From the NCBI GenBank assembly GCA_964631235.1, contig CAZVZX010000024.1, positions 1 through 64,000 of the forward strand: 64,000 nucleotides of DNA. The letters run 5' to 3'. Shown here piece by piece: positions 1 through 8,281 of this stretch. Position numbers and translations under genes: made by a program. The stretch's first letter is position 1. Every line of letters starts with the position of its first letter. Source of the DNA: JARKPK01 sp964631235. Lineage in GTDB: Bacteria > Planctomycetota > Planctomycetia > Pirellulales > Thermoguttaceae. Below the pieces are notes generated by a model that had not been told where the DNA came from, did not search any database, and saw only the letters and a program-made list of their open reading frames with translations.

Positions 1-237
1 GGTCCGCGCGGCCTGAAGGCCGTGCTCCGCGGCACTCCCGATTTGTTCGCGCACTGCTTCGCCGAGAAGCTGCTGACCTTTGCTCTGGGGCGCGGGATGG
101 AATACTTCGATCGTCCGGCCGTCGATCGGATCGTAGCGGCGGCCAAGGCGGGCGACTATCGCTTTGAAACATTCGTGTTGGGCATCGTTCACAGCGATCC
201 GTTCCAGAAGCGGCGCGCTTCGGCCGTAAAGGAGTAA
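1..237 (+). CDS. DUF1592/1588/1585-type planctomycete cytochrome-like protein, C-terminal end (partial)
   Basis: The frame is open from base 1 and ends at 237, so only the last 78 residues are present. The fragment carries the usual DUF1585 ending: LTFALGRGMEYFDRP, then DYRFETFVLGIVHSDPFQ. In planctomycetes this module closes large secreted proteins that begin with a cytochrome-c-like domain followed by DUF1587, DUF1592, DUF1588 and DUF1585. Their function is unproven; they are suspected to act in polysaccharide breakdown or electron transfer. The next gene (DUF1552) starts 5 bases after the stop, which is the standard pairing of these two families, so one operon is likely. The N-terminal domains lie outside the window. 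Confidence 0.9.
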   Translation, partial: GPRGLKAVLRGTPDLFAHCFAEKLLTFALGRGMEYFDRPAVDRIVAAAKAGDYRFETFVLGIVHSDPFQKRRASAVKE

Positions 238-242
238 CGATC

Positions 243-1571
243 ATGGGCAAGCGAGTGGTGATTTCGCGGCGGACGGTGCTGCACGGCCTGGGGACGGCGA
301 TTGCCCTGCCGTGGCTCGAATCGGTCATGGCAGCCGAGGCGATGGCCAAGCCGCCCCGGCGGATGGCCTTCTTCTCCGTACCCAACGGCATCCACATGGC
401 CGATTGGACGCCGAAGGAAGAAGGCCCGCTCGAAAAGCTTCCGCCGATCCTCGAACCGCTCGAGCCGCTCAAGTCGAGCGTGTTGGTGCTCACCGGGCTG
501 ACGCTCGACGGCGGCCGGGCCCACGGCGACGGGCCGGGCGACCATGCCCGATCGGCCGCGTCGTTTCTCACCGGCGCGCATCCCTACAAGACCAACGGCA
601 AAGATATCCGCAACGGCATCTCCGTCGATCAAGCGGCGGCCGAACAGATCGGGCATCAAACGCGGTTCGCTTCGCTGGAACTCGGCTGCGAGCGGAGCGC
701 CCAGGCCGGCAATTGCGATTCGGGCTATAGCTGCGCCTATACCTCGAACATCTCCTGGCGCACCCCGACTTCGCCGCTGAGCAAAGAGATCAACCCGCGC
801 GCCGTCTTCGACCGGCTTTTCGGCTCGGCCGACGCTGCGGGCCGCGCGGCCGGCGGTGATGCCCCGTCGGCCCGGCGCAAAAGCGTACTCGACTTTGCCG
901 CTGAAGACGCCGCCGACCTGCGCCGCCGGCTCGATCCCGGCGACGCGCGAAAGCTCGACGAGTACCTTCATGCCGTCCGTGAAATCGAACGGCGGCTGGA
1001 AAAGGCCGAAGCGGCAGCGGCGGCGCTGCCCGCCGGCGCCCGGCCCGCGGGCATCCCCAAAGACTTTGCCGAACATGTGCGGTTGATGATGGACATGCTC
1101 GTCTTGGCCTTTCAAACCGATTCGACGCGGATTGCCACCTTCATGTACGTCAACGAGGGCAATAACCGCAGCTATCCCGACATCGGCGTGCGTTCGGGCC
1201 ATCACGAGCTTTCCCACCACGGCCGCAATCCCGAAAAACAAGCGCAAATCGCCAAGATCAATCGCTTTCATCTCGGGCTGTTCGCCGAGTTCCTCGGCAA
1301 GCTGGCTGCGCTGCAAGAAGGGCCGAACTCGCTGCTGCACAACGTCATGGTGATGTACGGCAGCGGGCTCAGCGACGGCGATCGGCACAATCACGACGAT
1401 CTGCCGATCATCCTCGCCGGCCACGGCGGCGGAAGCCTGCGGCCGGGCAGGCATCTGCGTTATCGCAAGGAAACCCCGCTGGCCAACCTCTATCTGGCCA
1501 TGCTCGAACGCATCGGCGCGCCGATGGCCAAGTTTGCCGACAGCACCGGGCCGCTGGAGGGTTTGGGATGA
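243..1571 (+). CDS. DUF1552 domain protein, exported
   Basis: 442 residues. The N-terminus has a twin-arginine-like signal (SRRTVLHGLG, then a hydrophobic stretch ending near LESVMA), so export by Tat is likely. The body fits DUF1552, a family resembling the DUF1501/sulfatase-like fold, with conserved stretches such as FFSVPNGIHMADWTP near the N-terminus and LLHNVMVMYGSGLSDGDRHNHDDLPIIL near the C-terminus (quoted in two overlapping halves: LLHNVMVMYGSGLSDG and DRHNHDDLPIIL). The start is supported by AAGGAG 8 bases upstream. It directly follows the DUF1585 protein, its usual partner. Molecular function is unknown; the pair may form a periplasmic complex. A strong hairpin follows the stop codon. 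Confidence 0.9.
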   Translation: MGKRVVISRRTVLHGLGTAIALPWLESVMAAEAMAKPPRRMAFFSVPNGIHMADWTPKEEGPLEKLPPILEPLEPLKSSVLVLTGLTLDGGRAHGDGPGDHARSAASFLTGAHPYKTNGKDIRNGISVDQAAAEQIGHQTRFASLELGCERSAQAGNCDSGYSCAYTSNISWRTPTSPLSKEINPRAVFDRLFGSADAAGRAAGGDAPSARRKSVLDFAAEDAADLRRRLDPGDARKLDEYLHAVREIERRLEKAEAAAAALPAGARPAGIPKDFAEHVRLMMDMLVLAFQTDSTRIATFMYVNEGNNRSYPDIGVRSGHHELSHHGRNPEKQAQIAKINRFHLGLFAEFLGKLAALQEGPNSLLHNVMVMYGSGLSDGDRHNHDDLPIILAGHGGGSLRPGRHLRYRKETPLANLYLAMLERIGAPMAKFADSTGPLEGLG

Positions 1572-1597
1572 CGGCCCGGTGATACGATCATTCGCCA

Positions 1598-1636
1598 GAC
1601 CGAGTTCGTCGACGACGTTCGTCGAAGAACTCGGTC
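1598..1636. terminator. long hairpin between convergent genes
   Basis: Bases 1598-1607 pair perfectly with 1627-1636 (GACCGAGTTC with GAACTCGGTC). Inside, 1609-1615 pair with 1619-1625, leaving a CGT loop and a single G-A mismatch. That makes 17 paired positions. It lies 26 bases after the DUF1552 stop and before the convergent glycosidase stop at 1745, so it could end transcription from either side. No proper U-run follows, only CTTTCGG. Confidence 0.6.
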
Positions 1637-1744
1637 CTTTCGGCGTTTGATAATGTCGGGCAGGGTGTTCTCAACGTGCAGCGGACGCAAGTTGATTTGT
1701 GTCTGCGCGCCGGGCCGTTGGCGGGCGGAACGATCGCCGCGCGC

Positions 1745-2887
1745 TTACCGGCCGGTGATTTCCTTCAGTCGTTCGAAGAAGGCCTTTTTCCGCGGGCTCG
1801 AGATGGTCCAATCCACCGGCACGCTTTGGTAGCCGTCGGTGAAGCCTTCGCCCTTCATGCGGAAATCGAAGTACCCCCACGAGGCGTATTCGGAGATGGC
1901 CGCCTTCATGTTGTACTCGGGCTTGTCGAAGTCGAAGTGGTCGTCTTCGTTGAAGAGGATCGGCATCGGGCGATAGCCGGGCACTTTCCGCGATTGACGA
2001 ACCATCTCGGCAATCCGCGACGGGTTCTTCACGCCGTTGCCGTGCAGCAGCAAAAAGTCGGACGTGCGGACCACGTTTTCCTTGGGCACCGTGCCGCCGC
2101 CGTAGCTGGTGCCCACCAGCAACCGTCGGCCGTCGCGGGTGCGCGCCTTCACCTGCTCAATCAGCTCATGCACGCGGTCGGGCTTGAGGATGTCGTGGTT
2201 GTAGGCCTTCACGTTGCACTCGTTGTTCACCTCGATCAGCACGTTGCGATACCCGCGGTCGAAAACCCAATCGACCGTATTATCAACCGCTTTGCGGACG
2301 GCCGCCTCGTCCTTCACGCGCTCGTCTTGCCCGAAATAGAAGATGCCGAGGATGGCAACCATGCCCAGCTCGTCGGCGCGATCGAGGATCCGTTCGAGCC
2401 GGCCCATGAAGTCGGGCCGCAGCGAGCCGTCGGCCTTGATGGCCGAATTGTGCCACGGTTGCCCCTTCGAATAGCCCTCGGGACTGCCGCCTTGCAGGTT
2501 GATGGTGAAGGCCAGCAGGCCATGCCGATGCCAAAGGGGCATTGCGGCGATGAATTCGCGCGTGTTTCGTTCGGCGTCCCATTTGCCGGTGTCGGGATAC
2601 GCCCATCGGCCCACGGTCTCCGGGTTCAGGTCGTCGAAAATGCCCTGCACCATGCGGCTGTTCATCAACAGCCCTTCGATCTTGTAGCCCTGCCACGAGC
2701 GGCCTTCGTAGGTCGGTCGCCCGTTGATGAAGAAGGCATCGCCGCGGATGGCGACTTCGGTCTTTCGAGCCTTTTCGGCGGCTTTGGCGGACGAGTCGAT
2801 CACAACGGCCAACTGGACGGCGCAACCGACCGCCAATAGCAGAACCACCGACAGCGGACGAGAACGATCACAGACAACAGCCTTCAT
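1745..2887 (-). CDS. secreted TIM-barrel glycoside hydrolase (cellulase/GH5-like)
   Basis: 380 residues with an N-terminal hydrophobic signal (residues about 11-32) and a mature part opening with FFINGRPTYEGRSWQG, the substrate-entry strand seen in GH5/GH2-clan enzymes. The likely acid/base is Glu223 in IEVNNECN, matching the N-E pair of clan GH-A, and the likely nucleophile is Glu314 in PILFNEDDHF. Length fits a single catalytic barrel with no added carbohydrate-binding module. It probably acts on plant or algal polysaccharide in the periplasm or outside the cell. The exact family and substrate cannot be set from motifs. It is alone on its strand, convergent with the DUF1552 gene. Confidence 0.7.
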   Translation of the reverse strand: MKAVVCDRSRPLSVVLLLAVGCAVQLAVVIDSSAKAAEKARKTEVAIRGDAFFINGRPTYEGRSWQGYKIEGLLMNSRMVQGIFDDLNPETVGRWAYPDTGKWDAERNTREFIAAMPLWHRHGLLAFTINLQGGSPEGYSKGQPWHNSAIKADGSLRPDFMGRLERILDRADELGMVAILGIFYFGQDERVKDEAAVRKAVDNTVDWVFDRGYRNVLIEVNNECNVKAYNHDILKPDRVHELIEQVKARTRDGRRLLVGTSYGGGTVPKENVVRTSDFLLLHGNGVKNPSRIAEMVRQSRKVPGYRPMPILFNEDDHFDFDKPEYNMKAAISEYASWGYFDFRMKGEGFTDGYQSVPVDWTISSPRKKAFFERLKEITGR

Positions 2888-3234
2888 TTCCCCCTCCCTC
2901 TGGATGAACTACGCCTTGCTCGATGATCGACGATGCCCGCCGGCCGACTAGCGACCGCTCGGGGCATCTGGGGCGATCCCCCTTGGCCTCCGATCTTCTT
3001 TGGCGGCTGAGACTTTGTCAAGCAAATGAGTCAATCGAGTTCGACAATGCCGGCCGAGCGAGGGCGATGCGGAGTGTTTAGGCAATCGCGGGCGTCTGAG
3101 CTTTTCCCGCCCATTGATGATCGCCTATCGCTCGGACGTTCGCCGGGAACCGCCTCGGGCGGCAATTGACGCCCAAGGGTTCTTCGGGCAAAATAGAGCC
3201 TTGTCGCTCAACGCGGCGTGCCGGGCCAATCTTG
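2888..3234. other. intergenic region upstream of the glycosidase and tRNA-Leu
   Basis: 347 bases without a credible gene. It should hold the promoters of the minus-strand glycosidase and of tRNA-Leu. A TTGACA-like box is present on the minus strand near 3012-3017 but no convincing -10 box was found for it. The tRNA promoter is listed separately. Confidence 0.5.
3166..3194 (+). promoter_or_regulatory. probable sigma70-type promoter of tRNA-Leu
   Basis: TTGACG at 3166-3171 matches the -35 consensus in 5 of 6 bases. After a 17-base spacer, CAAAAT at 3189-3194 matches the -10 consensus in 4 of 6. Transcription would begin near 3201, about 34 bases before the mature tRNA. Confidence 0.5.
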
Positions 3235-3317
3235 GCCGGAGTGGCGGAATGGCAGACGCGCCGGACTCAAAATCCGGTCCTCGCAAGAGGGTGTGGGTTC
3301 AACTCCCACCTCCGGCA
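3235..3317 (+). tRNA. tRNA-Leu (anticodon CAA)
   Basis: The acceptor arm GCCGGAG (3235-3241) pairs with CTCCGGC (3310-3316), and A3317 is the discriminator. The anticodon stem CCGGA/TCCGG encloses the loop CTCAAAA, giving anticodon CAA (reads UUG). A long variable arm (TCCTCGCAAGAGGG) identifies a class II leucine tRNA. The T arm is GTGGG-TTCAACT-CCCAC. The 3' CCA is not encoded (CTA follows), so it must be added after transcription. Confidence 0.95.
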
Positions 3318-3324
3318 CTAAAGG

Positions 3325-3408
3325 ACTCTAACAAAACCCATGGGCTCTCGTGGCTCCGCGCGATGGCGTTCTGTCACGCGGAGTGTGGAGAGTATGAGTC
3401 GTTAGAGT
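3325..3408. other. 84-nt imperfect stem-loop just after tRNA-Leu
   Basis: Three nested paired blocks: 3325-3332 (ACTCTAAC) with 3401-3408, 3345-3349 with 3388-3392, and 3354-3360 (CTCCGCG) with 3377-3383. The closing loop is 16 bases. It starts 8 bases after the tRNA and may be its trailer or terminator. No U-run follows. Confidence 0.5.
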
Positions 3409-3566
3409 TCCTCAACTTTGCGCGGCAGAGAACGGGCGGTTTTCTTAGCGGGAACAGCTCGTTTTTGTTCGCGAACTCTATTGCTTCATAGCATCGCGTC
3501 GCGCGTCGGCAGAATGATTCGGCATCGCACGCGGCCGCCGCCGAGGCCGCAGGTGGGAACTCGCCC

Positions 3567-4859
3567 GTGCCGTATCTGCTCGATCTTCTCTATCTGCTCT
3601 TGCTCATTCTGACCGCCCCGTATTGGGCTTGGCAGGCTTGGTCGAAGGGCAAGTATCGGTCGGGCTGGGGCGAGAAGCTCTTCGGTCGGGTCCCGGTTCG
3701 ATCGGGCGAAGGCACGTGCCTCTGGTTCCATGCCGTCAGCGTGGGCGAAGTGAACCTGCTGGCCCCGTTGTTGGCGGAAATCGCTCAACGCCGTCCCGAG
3801 TGGACGTGCGTGATCTCGACGACCACGGCCACCGGCATGGCGCTGGCCCGGCGGAAGTACGCCGGCTATACGGTGTTCTATTGCCCGTTGGATTTCAGTT
3901 GGACAACGGCGGCGGCCGTGCGGCGGATTCGGCCCGATGTGCTCGTGCTGGCCGAATTGGAGCTTTGGCCGAACCTGATCCGCGCGGCCCGGCGACGCGG
4001 GGCGGCCGTGGCCGTGATCAACGGCCGGCTTAGTGAGAAGAGCTATCGCGGATATGCCCGAGCCCGCTGGTTCTTCGCGCGGCTGTTGCGGCAGATCGAT
4101 CGAATCGCGGTCCAAGATGCCGGCTATCGGGCCCGATTCGAGGCCCTCGGCGCCCCGAGCGATCGGCTCGTCGTTACCGGTTCGATGAAGTACGACGGGG
4201 CCCAAACCGACCGCAACAACCCGCAGTCGCGGCGTTTGGCGGCCTTGGCGGGCTTCGGCGAAGGCGACATCGTTTTCCTCGCCGGGAGCACGCAAGACCC
4301 GGAGGAAGCCATCGCCCTCGACGTGTTTCAAACGCTTTGCCCGCAATGGCCGCGATTGCGGCTGGTCATTGTGCCGCGTCATCCCGAGCGGTTCGACGAG
4401 GTGGCGCGGCTGCTCGAGCAGTCGGGCGCGGCTTGGCAACGGCGGTCGAAGCTGGAAGAGGAAGGCCCGCGGCCCGAGGCCCGGATTCTGCTGGTCGATA
4501 CGATCGGCGAGTTAGGCGCGTGGTGGGGGACCGCCCAGATCGCGTTCGTCGGCGGCAGCATGGGCAGCCGCGGCGGACAGAACATGATCGAGCCGGCGGC
4601 CTACGGGGCGGCCGTTTGCTTCGGTCCGAACACGCGGAACTTCCGCGATATCGTCTCGGCCCTGCTCGATGCCGAAGCGGCCGAAGTGGTCGCCGACCGG
4701 CACGCGCTGCTGGCCTTCGTGCGCCGCTGTTTGGCGGATCCCGACTTTGCCGCCCGACTGGGCCGCAACGCTCGGCAGTTGGTCGTCAGCCAGCAAGGGG
4801 CGACTGCGCGAACGTTCGTTGCGTTAGAAGGGCTTCTGGCGAAACGGCAAGAAGGTTGA
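3567..4859 (+). CDS. waaA: 3-deoxy-D-manno-octulosonic acid (Kdo) transferase
   Basis: 430 residues, the normal size for a GT30 Kdo transferase. The enzyme adds Kdo from CMP-Kdo to the lipid A precursor at the inner face of the cytoplasmic membrane. The N-terminus has one membrane anchor (about residues 5-22). The family motif WFHAVSVGEVN follows, with catalytic Glu61, and GGSMGSRGGQNMIEPAAYG in the C-terminal Rossmann half binds the CMP moiety. The start is GTG; no clear ribosome binding site is visible upstream. The gene shows that this organism makes a lipopolysaccharide-type outer membrane. It is convergent with the OLD-like gene, only 15 bases apart. Confidence 0.93.
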   Translation: MPYLLDLLYLLLLILTAPYWAWQAWSKGKYRSGWGEKLFGRVPVRSGEGTCLWFHAVSVGEVNLLAPLLAEIAQRRPEWTCVISTTTATGMALARRKYAGYTVFYCPLDFSWTTAAAVRRIRPDVLVLAELELWPNLIRAARRRGAAVAVINGRLSEKSYRGYARARWFFARLLRQIDRIAVQDAGYRARFEALGAPSDRLVVTGSMKYDGAQTDRNNPQSRRLAALAGFGEGDIVFLAGSTQDPEEAIALDVFQTLCPQWPRLRLVIVPRHPERFDEVARLLEQSGAAWQRRSKLEEEGPRPEARILLVDTIGELGAWWGTAQIAFVGGSMGSRGGQNMIEPAAYGAAVCFGPNTRNFRDIVSALLDAEAAEVVADRHALLAFVRRCLADPDFAARLGRNARQLVVSQQGATARTFVALEGLLAKRQEG

Positions 4860-4874
4860 TTGCGCGGCGAGGAA

Positions 4875-6587
4875 TCACTCGCGCGGCTTCGCTTCGGCGG
4901 CCACCCTCGCAATCGCGTCAAGCGCATTGCCTATTTCCGGATCGATCGCCTCCGGCGGAACGTAAGAGGCAAGCAAGTGATAGTTGGTCTTGGGCATCAG
5001 ATTATGAATTCCAAGTTCGGAGTAGAACCGAGCGAACAACGGATCGAGGAACTCATCGCTCGCCTTGATGTCCGGGCTCCACGGGGATTTTCCGAGGGTC
5101 TGAAGAGCGTTTTCAACAGCGTCAATGGCATTGCTCATCGTCTGACGATACCGCTGCGCGAAAAGATCGCCGATTTCTCTTCGACCTTGCTCTTCTGCAA
5201 AAGCAAGCAATGTCTCCCGCCGGCAGAGATAGTTTTCGATCTCCGTTCGCCCCCAGGTAATCTGGATCAGATTGGGATCGGAAGGCGGAGAGACGCCGAG
5301 ACGATCAAAAACCGCAATGCCGCGCAAATCCTTTTTCGCTTCGCGGAGCGCATAGAAGTGCTCTTGCGCCTTTCGAGGTTGATTGCCCACATAGGCCACA
5401 AACGGTCGTTCCAAGGCGTTTGAGGCCGGGTGACCGAGGCGTTTGGCCAAGGCAATCAGAATCGCCAAGTCGGTCGAACCCTCTAAATACAATACCCAGC
5501 CGTTTTCCTCGGCCAAATAGTACTGCTCGAAGCCGATGTCGCGCAACGCCTTGAGAACCTGACTGCCGCGATCATCGATGCGATGCGGCCTTCCGACAAA
5601 GGCCACGACCAAGTCGCGACCGGCCGCTTCGTTCAAGATGACTTCCGAATGGCTGGCTGCGATGATCTGGCTGCCTGTCTCTTGCGCCTGTTCGGTCAGC
5701 ACTTGGTAGATTTGACGTTGCCGAAGAATCTCCAAATGAGCGTCCGGTTCGTCCAGCAGCAGGGTCGATCCGGGATTGATCGCCATGAACGCCAAGAGCA
5801 ACATCGTCTGTTGTTGCCCGCGTCCGCTTGCGGAAATGTCCAAAACGATGCCGTGTCGCGTGCGGAAATCCATAACGATTTCTCCCCGTTCCTGAATGTA
5901 CTGGGGAGCATGGAGCTTGGCGCCGAATAACGCCTCGATCTGCGCGACGATGCGATTCCATTTCTCCTGGCCGTCGGTCGTTTGGAGAACCTGCCAACAG
6001 AGGTTGCGCAGCACGTCGGCCGTTCGCCCTTCACCCAGCCGCACATTAATGGCCCCGAGGTCAAGTCGGTCTTCGCGCGGGGCGAGGCCTGACATCGGCG
6101 GCAGGTACGCCAGACGGAAATGAGAGAGATGCTCCGGAACCTCCATCCGCTGAACGTCGGATTGTCTCGGAGGGCGGCAATAGAACGATTCTTCATTAGC
6201 GTAGTCGAATTCCAAGCGGCAAACCCAAGGCCGCCCCTGATGGATTCCCTCGACACCGATTTCGATGCGAACATTTTCGGTCCGGGTTTTTCCGTTCTGC
6301 CGCTGGCCTTGGCGGACGTGCAAGTCGCGCCAAAGGAGATTCGCGTTGGGGATGGGAACTGAAATCAGATCGCGGCGATTAATCGTCACTCCGGGGCGTT
6401 TTTCGGGAACCTCCCCACCGCCGCGTTTCTCCAGCCACCGTTTCGCGCCGACATCCCAAAGCGTGAGCGCCTGCAAGGCCGAGGTCTTTCCCGCATTATT
6501 GGGCCCGATGAGGACAACGCGATCTCCCAGCTCGATGTCAACGTCTTCAAAGAGCTTGAAGTTCCGTACGGTCAGTCGCGTGAGCAT
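4875..6587 (-). CDS. OLD-family-like ATPase with C-terminal TOPRIM-like domain
   Basis: 570 residues from the ATG at 6587, chosen over a longer frame because AGAGGA sits 7 bases upstream and the protein then opens with MLTRLTVRNFKLFEDV, the RecF/SMC-like start. Walker A is GPNNAGKT (28-35). A signature-like SGRGQQQ lies at 254-260, Walker B TLLLDEPDAHLE at 275-286 and the switch histidine SHS at 312-314. The C-terminal part has the TOPRIM opening WVLYLEGSTD (364-373), then VFDRL (426-430) and EIENYL (449-454). In OLD nucleases the second TOPRIM motif is usually D-x-D; here it is D-R-L, so cleavage activity is uncertain. No UvrD-like helicase is adjacent, so this is not a Gabija pair. A role in phage defence or DNA repair is plausible but unproven. 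Confidence 0.8.
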   Translation of the reverse strand: MLTRLTVRNFKLFEDVDIELGDRVVLIGPNNAGKTSALQALTLWDVGAKRWLEKRGGGEVPEKRPGVTINRRDLISVPIPNANLLWRDLHVRQGQRQNGKTRTENVRIEIGVEGIHQGRPWVCRLEFDYANEESFYCRPPRQSDVQRMEVPEHLSHFRLAYLPPMSGLAPREDRLDLGAINVRLGEGRTADVLRNLCWQVLQTTDGQEKWNRIVAQIEALFGAKLHAPQYIQERGEIVMDFRTRHGIVLDISASGRGQQQTMLLLAFMAINPGSTLLLDEPDAHLEILRQRQIYQVLTEQAQETGSQIIAASHSEVILNEAAGRDLVVAFVGRPHRIDDRGSQVLKALRDIGFEQYYLAEENGWVLYLEGSTDLAILIALAKRLGHPASNALERPFVAYVGNQPRKAQEHFYALREAKKDLRGIAVFDRLGVSPPSDPNLIQITWGRTEIENYLCRRETLLAFAEEQGRREIGDLFAQRYRQTMSNAIDAVENALQTLGKSPWSPDIKASDEFLDPLFARFYSELGIHNLMPKTNYHLLASYVPPEAIDPEIGNALDAIARVAAEAKPRE

Positions 6588-7033
6588 TGAGGATTCCTCT
6601 CTCGCCAGTGTTCCACCCGGCTGGAGTTGTCGCAGGCCAGTCGTATCTGGGGCACGCAGTTCTTCCGCAGCACTGCGCGAATTGCGGGCCAAGATCGCAC
6701 AAGTGATCTTGAAGATATGTTTTTTCCCGGTGTTCGTGCAAGAGACGACGAGGTCGCGGCCCGGTGAAAACCGCCAAAGCAGCGGCGACAAGACACCGGG
6801 AGGCCGGAACACAATTGCCCATCGGCTTGCGGCATGCGGAGAATTGGCCCATAATAGCAGCTTTCGCCGAAAGGCGACGGGTGGGCGTTTCCCCCGGCAC
6901 GGCCGATGGGGCGACGCGGGGCGCTGCCCGGGGGGAGGTCCGCGTTTGGTGAAGTCGTATTCGATGGCGGGCAAGGTGCCCGCAGGTGGGCGGTTCGCCC
7001 AAGTTCTTTCAGCCGTTGCTAGGAGAATCTTCC
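6588..7033. promoter_or_regulatory. divergent control region of the OLD-like gene and metK
   Basis: 446 bases shared by two divergent genes. It holds the 7-bp inverted repeat CAAGATC (6690-6696) and GATCTTG (6705-6711) with an 8-base gap, an operator-like dyad about 103 bases upstream of the OLD-like start. A T-run follows at 6720-6725. The part next to metK holds the two hairpins listed separately. No coding sequence is evident. Confidence 0.4.
6967..7000 (+). promoter_or_regulatory. two tandem hairpins in the metK leader
   Basis: GCGGGC (6967-6972) pairs with GCCCGC (6978-6983) across a 5-base loop. GGGCG (6988-6992) pairs with CGCCC (6996-7000) across a 3-base loop. They end about 20 bases before the AGGAG ribosome binding site of metK, a position suited to leader control. 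They do not match a SAM riboswitch that I recognise. Confidence 0.35.
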
Positions 7034-8197
7034 GTGCCGCAGGGCAAGTATCTGTTCACAAGTGAAGCGGTCAGCATGGGCCATCCCGACAAGTTGGCCG
7101 ACCAAATTTCCGACGGCGTGCTCGATGCTCTATTGGCCGCGGACCCCTATAGCCGTGTGGCGTGCGAAACGTTGGTGACCACCGGCATGGCGCTGATTGC
7201 CGGAGAGATCACCACGCAGGCCGTGATCAACTACGTGGACGTGGTCCGCGACGTGATTCGGGCCGTCGGCTACAACGACGACCAATGGGGGCTTTGCGCC
7301 GATACGTGCGCCGTGATGGCGGCCTTGGACCGGCAAAGCCCCGACATCGCCCAAGGCGTCAACGAAGACGCCGCCCGCGGCAAAGAGATCGGTGCGGGCG
7401 ACCAGGGGATGATGTTCGGCTACGCGTGCAGCGACACTCCGGAACTGATGCCTCTGCCCATCGCCCTGGCCCACCGCATCACCAATCGGTTGGCCGAGGC
7501 ACGGCAGCGGGGCGAGGTGGATTGGCTCCGCCCTGACGGCAAGAGCCAAGTGACCGTCGAATACGACGGCGGGAAGCCGGTCCGCATCGATACGGTGGTC
7601 GTCTCCACACAACACGCCCCGACCGTCTCGCAGCAGCAGATTCGCGAGTATGTGGTCGATCAAATCGTCAAGCCGCTGTTGCCGAAGGAACTGGTCAACG
7701 GTTCGATCACCTATCACGTGAACCCGACCGGGCGATTCGTGGTCGGCGGCCCGCAAGGCGATTGCGGCCTGACCGGACGGAAGATCATCGTCGATACCTA
7801 CGGCGGCTGGGCCCGGCACGGCGGCGGCGCGTTCAGCGGCAAAGACCCGACCAAGGTCGATCGCAGTGCCGCCTACATGGCGCGGCATGTGGCCAAGAAC
7901 ATCGTGGCCGCCCACTTGGCCGATCGCTGCGAAGTGCAACTGGCCTATGCCATCGGCGTCGCCGAGCCGGTCAGCGTGCTGGTCGATACGCAAGGAACCG
8001 GACGGGTGCCCGAAGCGGAAATCTGCCGCGTGGTTCGCGAGCAGTTCCCGCTGACGCCCGGCGGCATCATCAAGTACCTCGATCTGCGGCGGGCGATCTA
8101 TCGCAAGACGGCCGCCGGCGGGCACTTCGGCCGCAGCGAGCCTGAATTCACTTGGGAAAGCACGCATCGCGCGAAAGAGCTGGCCTCGTTGCTGTAA
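7034..8197 (+). CDS. metK: S-adenosylmethionine synthase
   Basis: 387 residues from a GTG start preceded by AGGAG at 7020-7024. It makes S-adenosylmethionine from methionine and ATP in the cytoplasm. Family signatures are clear: FTSEAVSMGHPDK with the catalytic histidine, GAGDQGMMFGYA (ATP-binding hexapeptide region) and GGGAFSGKDPTKVDRSAAY (phosphate-binding loop). Length matches bacterial MetK. The longer upstream frame would begin inside the leader hairpins and is unlikely. In some planctomycetes metK lies near a SAH hydrolase gene; none is seen here. The following gene starts 84 bases later on the same strand and may be cotranscribed. Confidence 0.97.
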   Translation: MPQGKYLFTSEAVSMGHPDKLADQISDGVLDALLAADPYSRVACETLVTTGMALIAGEITTQAVINYVDVVRDVIRAVGYNDDQWGLCADTCAVMAALDRQSPDIAQGVNEDAARGKEIGAGDQGMMFGYACSDTPELMPLPIALAHRITNRLAEARQRGEVDWLRPDGKSQVTVEYDGGKPVRIDTVVVSTQHAPTVSQQQIREYVVDQIVKPLLPKELVNGSITYHVNPTGRFVVGGPQGDCGLTGRKIIVDTYGGWARHGGGAFSGKDPTKVDRSAAYMARHVAKNIVAAHLADRCEVQLAYAIGVAEPVSVLVDTQGTGRVPEAEICRVVREQFPLTPGGIIKYLDLRRAIYRKTAAGGHFGRSEPEFTWESTHRAKELASLL

Positions 8198-8281
8198 CCG
8201 ATCGTGCGAAAAGCGGAACGCGGTTCGGCCGCACAGCCCGCGCCGTTCGACGGATTTGCGATTCGCGGCCGGAGGCTGCCG

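Noticed and set aside
3235..3408. tRNA-linked integration site
   Set aside because: No duplicate of the tRNA 3' end was found nearby and no integrase gene is present.
4875..6587. Gabija defence system
   Set aside because: Only the OLD-like half is present; neighbours are waaA and metK, with no UvrD/GajB-type helicase.
6601..7033. SAM riboswitch ahead of metK
   Set aside because: Two hairpins are present, but I could not match the conserved core of a SAM-I, SAM-II or SAM/SAH riboswitch.
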